Below the pieces are notes generated by a model. The model saw only the letters and a list, made by a program, of their open reading frames with translations. It was not told the origin of the DNA and searched no databases. A program made the position numbers and the translations under genes. From assembly GCF_000747525.1 (NCBI RefSeq), contig NZ_CP009278.1, positions 930,001 through 994,000 of the forward strand: DNA of 64,000 nt, written 5' to 3'. This DNA comes from Sphingobacterium sp. ML3W (lineage in GTDB: Bacteria; Bacteroidota; Bacteroidia; Sphingobacteriales; Sphingobacteriaceae). Positions 62,641-64,000 of the stretch are shown piece after piece. How positions within the stretch are numbered: the stretch's first letter is position 1; each line of letters opens with the position of its first letter.

Positions 62641-63885
62641 ATGTTGTACCATTTATTCACATGGTTAAACGAATACATGCACATTCCAGGAGCTGGTTTG
62701 TTTCAGTATATTTCTTTCAGAACATCGATGGCAGTGATTTCTTCATTGATCATTACTACTGTTTTTGGAGGGAAACTGATTCAGGTGCTTCAGAATAAGC
62801 AAGTGGGAGAGACTATTCGTGATTTAGGATTAGAGGGGGAGAAAAAGAAGCAGGGTACACCAACAATGGGTGGCTTAATCATTATTGCTGGAATTTTGAT
62901 TCCAACTTTGTTGTTTGCTAAGTTGACCAATATTTACGTCATCATTATGATTGTTTCCACATTATGGATGGGAGCTGTCGGTTTTTTGGATGATTATATT
63001 AAGGTATTTCGTCATAATAAGGATGGCTTGGCTGGACGTTTTAAAGTAATTGGTCAGACAGGTTTAGGTATTTTCATTGCTTGTACGATGTATTTTCACC
63101 CAGAGATTGTCGTGCGTCAAAATGTAGCATCACCCACATCGACTAAGCCAGTTGAGGTTGTAATCAATCAAAGTACGGGCGAGAAGACGTATGCAGAGAA
63201 TGTAAAATCATCAAAAACAAACATTCCATTTTATAAGAATAATGAATTTGATTATGCTAAAGTGTTCAAGATGTTTGGCTTGCATAATGATGTTTTAACA
63301 TTTATTGTCTTCTTGGTTGTGGTTGTTTTTATCGTAACAGCCGTTTCCAATGGCGCTAATATAACAGATGGTATTGATGGTCTGGCAACGGGAACTTCTG
63401 CAATCATTGGTGTTACCTTGGCGATATTGGCCTATGTATCTGGTAACGTTATCTTTTCTGATTATTTGAATATCATGTATATTCCTAATTCTGGAGAGCT
63501 TGTGATTTTTGCAGGTGCTTTTGTTGGCGCCTGTGTTGGATTTTTATGGTACAATACTTACCCTGCTCAAGTATTTATGGGTGACACTGGTAGTTTGGCT
63601 ATCGGCGGGATTATCGCTGCTTTTGCAATATTGATTCGTAAAGAGTTGTTGATTCCGATTTTATGTGGTGTTTTCTTATTGGAGCTGGTTTCTGTAATTC
63701 TGCAGGTTTCTTATTTCAAATACACAAAGAAAAAGTATGGGGAAGGACGTCGTATATTTTTGATGTCTCCTTTGCATCATCACTTTCAGAAGAAAGGTTA
63801 CCATGAGGCTAAGATTGTGACCCGTTTTGTTATCGTAGGAATTATTTTGGCCATTTTGACCATCGTAACTTTAAAAATTAGATAA
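62641..63885 (+). CDS. mraY: Phospho-N-acetylmuramoyl-pentapeptide-transferase
   Basis: 414 residues, about 50 longer than the usual 360, because a polar insertion sits at about 160-215. Ten membrane helices; N-terminal G-T-P-T-M-G-G, D-D-Y motif in F-L-D-D-Y-I-K, N-x-T-D-G-x-D (I-T-D-G-I-D-G-L) and H-H-H near the end are the catalytic marks. It makes lipid I from UDP-MurNAc-pentapeptide and undecaprenyl phosphate. It follows murE after 4 bases. Confidence 0.96.
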   Translation: MLYHLFTWLNEYMHIPGAGLFQYISFRTSMAVISSLIITTVFGGKLIQVLQNKQVGETIRDLGLEGEKKKQGTPTMGGLIIIAGILIPTLLFAKLTNIYVIIMIVSTLWMGAVGFLDDYIKVFRHNKDGLAGRFKVIGQTGLGIFIACTMYFHPEIVVRQNVASPTSTKPVEVVINQSTGEKTYAENVKSSKTNIPFYKNNEFDYAKVFKMFGLHNDVLTFIVFLVVVVFIVTAVSNGANITDGIDGLATGTSAIIGVTLAILAYVSGNVIFSDYLNIMYIPNSGELVIFAGAFVGACVGFLWYNTYPAQVFMGDTGSLAIGGIIAAFAILIRKELLIPILCGVFLLELVSVILQVSYFKYTKKKYGEGRRIFLMSPLHHHFQKKGYHEAKIVTRFVIVGIILAILTIVTLKIR

Positions 63886-63890
63886 TCGAC

Positions 63891-64000
63891 ATGGCAAACA
63901 TTTCATCAACATATTATCCACAGTCGGGAAAACTAATTGTTCTTGGTGCAGGTGAAAGTGGTGTCGGTACTGCGATCTTAGCTAAGCAAAAAGGATTTGA
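63891..64000 (+). CDS. murD: UDP-N-acetylmuramoylalanine--D-glutamate ligase, 5' end only
   Basis: Only 36 codons are in the window. The start has L-I-V-L-G-A-G-E-S-G-V-G, the N-terminal nucleotide-binding loop of MurD, and position after mraY is the usual one in dcw clusters. The gene continues beyond the right edge. Confidence 0.85.
   Translation, partial: MANISSTYYPQSGKLIVLGAGESGVGTAILAKQKGF

Noticed and set aside
63914..63922. Perfect DnaA-box sequence near the murD start
   Set aside because: It lies within coding sequence, alone, without AT-rich flanks or a second site; one chance copy in 64 kb is expected.
1..64000. CRISPR arrays, insertion sequences or prophage genes
   Set aside because: No spaced direct repeats, transposase, integrase or phage structural genes were seen.

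Overview
The window is a low-GC Bacteroidota chromosome segment, most likely from Sphingobacteriaceae (a Sphingobacterium-like organism). Evidence: a SusC/SusD pair, Bacteroidota-only families (DUF4252, DUF1599, BT_3928 type, DUF4886), Bacteroidota promoters of the form TTTG-N19-TAnnTTTG, and an outer-membrane biogenesis set (LptD-like, TamB, MlaD). No insertion sequence, prophage or CRISPR array was seen. The genes look like ordinary chromosomal content.

Layout. 1-6000: tail of a GH65 glycoside phosphorylase with an MFS sugar transporter, a DUF4886 protein, a DinB protein, then an ECF sigma factor operon with a membrane-anchored anti-sigma-like protein and three DUF4252-type exported proteins. 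6000-18200: sucD, a SpoU methyltransferase, rpsT, a secreted DUF1080 protein with an AraC regulator, a succinate/acetate CoA-transferase, a tight operon DUF1599 / BT_3928 / aroK / GDPD, a HipA-like kinase overlapping a DUF3037 gene, and cysE-cysM. 18207-18984: a 778-base AT-rich gap with several DnaA-box-like sites and a perfect dyad, followed by susC-susD. 24200-38700: small conserved protein, tex, tatA, a MATE exporter, an E2 acyltransferase, cinA, lptD, a cell-wall amidase, mlaD and a secreted S9 peptidase. 39000-43600: an operon of a membrane protein, a small winged-helix regulator, a Coq4-like protein and CreD with two copies of a palindromic operator, then tRNA-Leu and tig. 43800-56300: tamB, tsaD, a frameshifted lipoprotein gene, tonB, a basic secreted protein, an acyltransferase, lutB-type iron-sulfur protein and aspS. 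56318-57232: a 0.9-kb gap holding a candidate structured RNA (6S-like) and a MraZ-type repeat operator. 57233-64000: the dcw cluster mraZ-rsmH-ftsL-ftsI-murE-mraY-murD, cut by the window end.

Most of the segment is housekeeping: cell division and peptidoglycan synthesis (dcw, amidase), envelope assembly (LptD, TamB, MlaD, TonB, TatA), central carbon metabolism (SucD, CoA-transferase, E2), cysteine and shikimate synthesis, and translation (aspS, tig, tsaD, rpsT, tRNA-Leu). The parts that deserve a second look are mostly non-coding or small: the DnaA-box cluster, the 6S-like RNA, the duplicated operator in the CreD/Coq4-like operon, the HipA/DUF3037 pair and the A9 frameshift in a lipoprotein gene.
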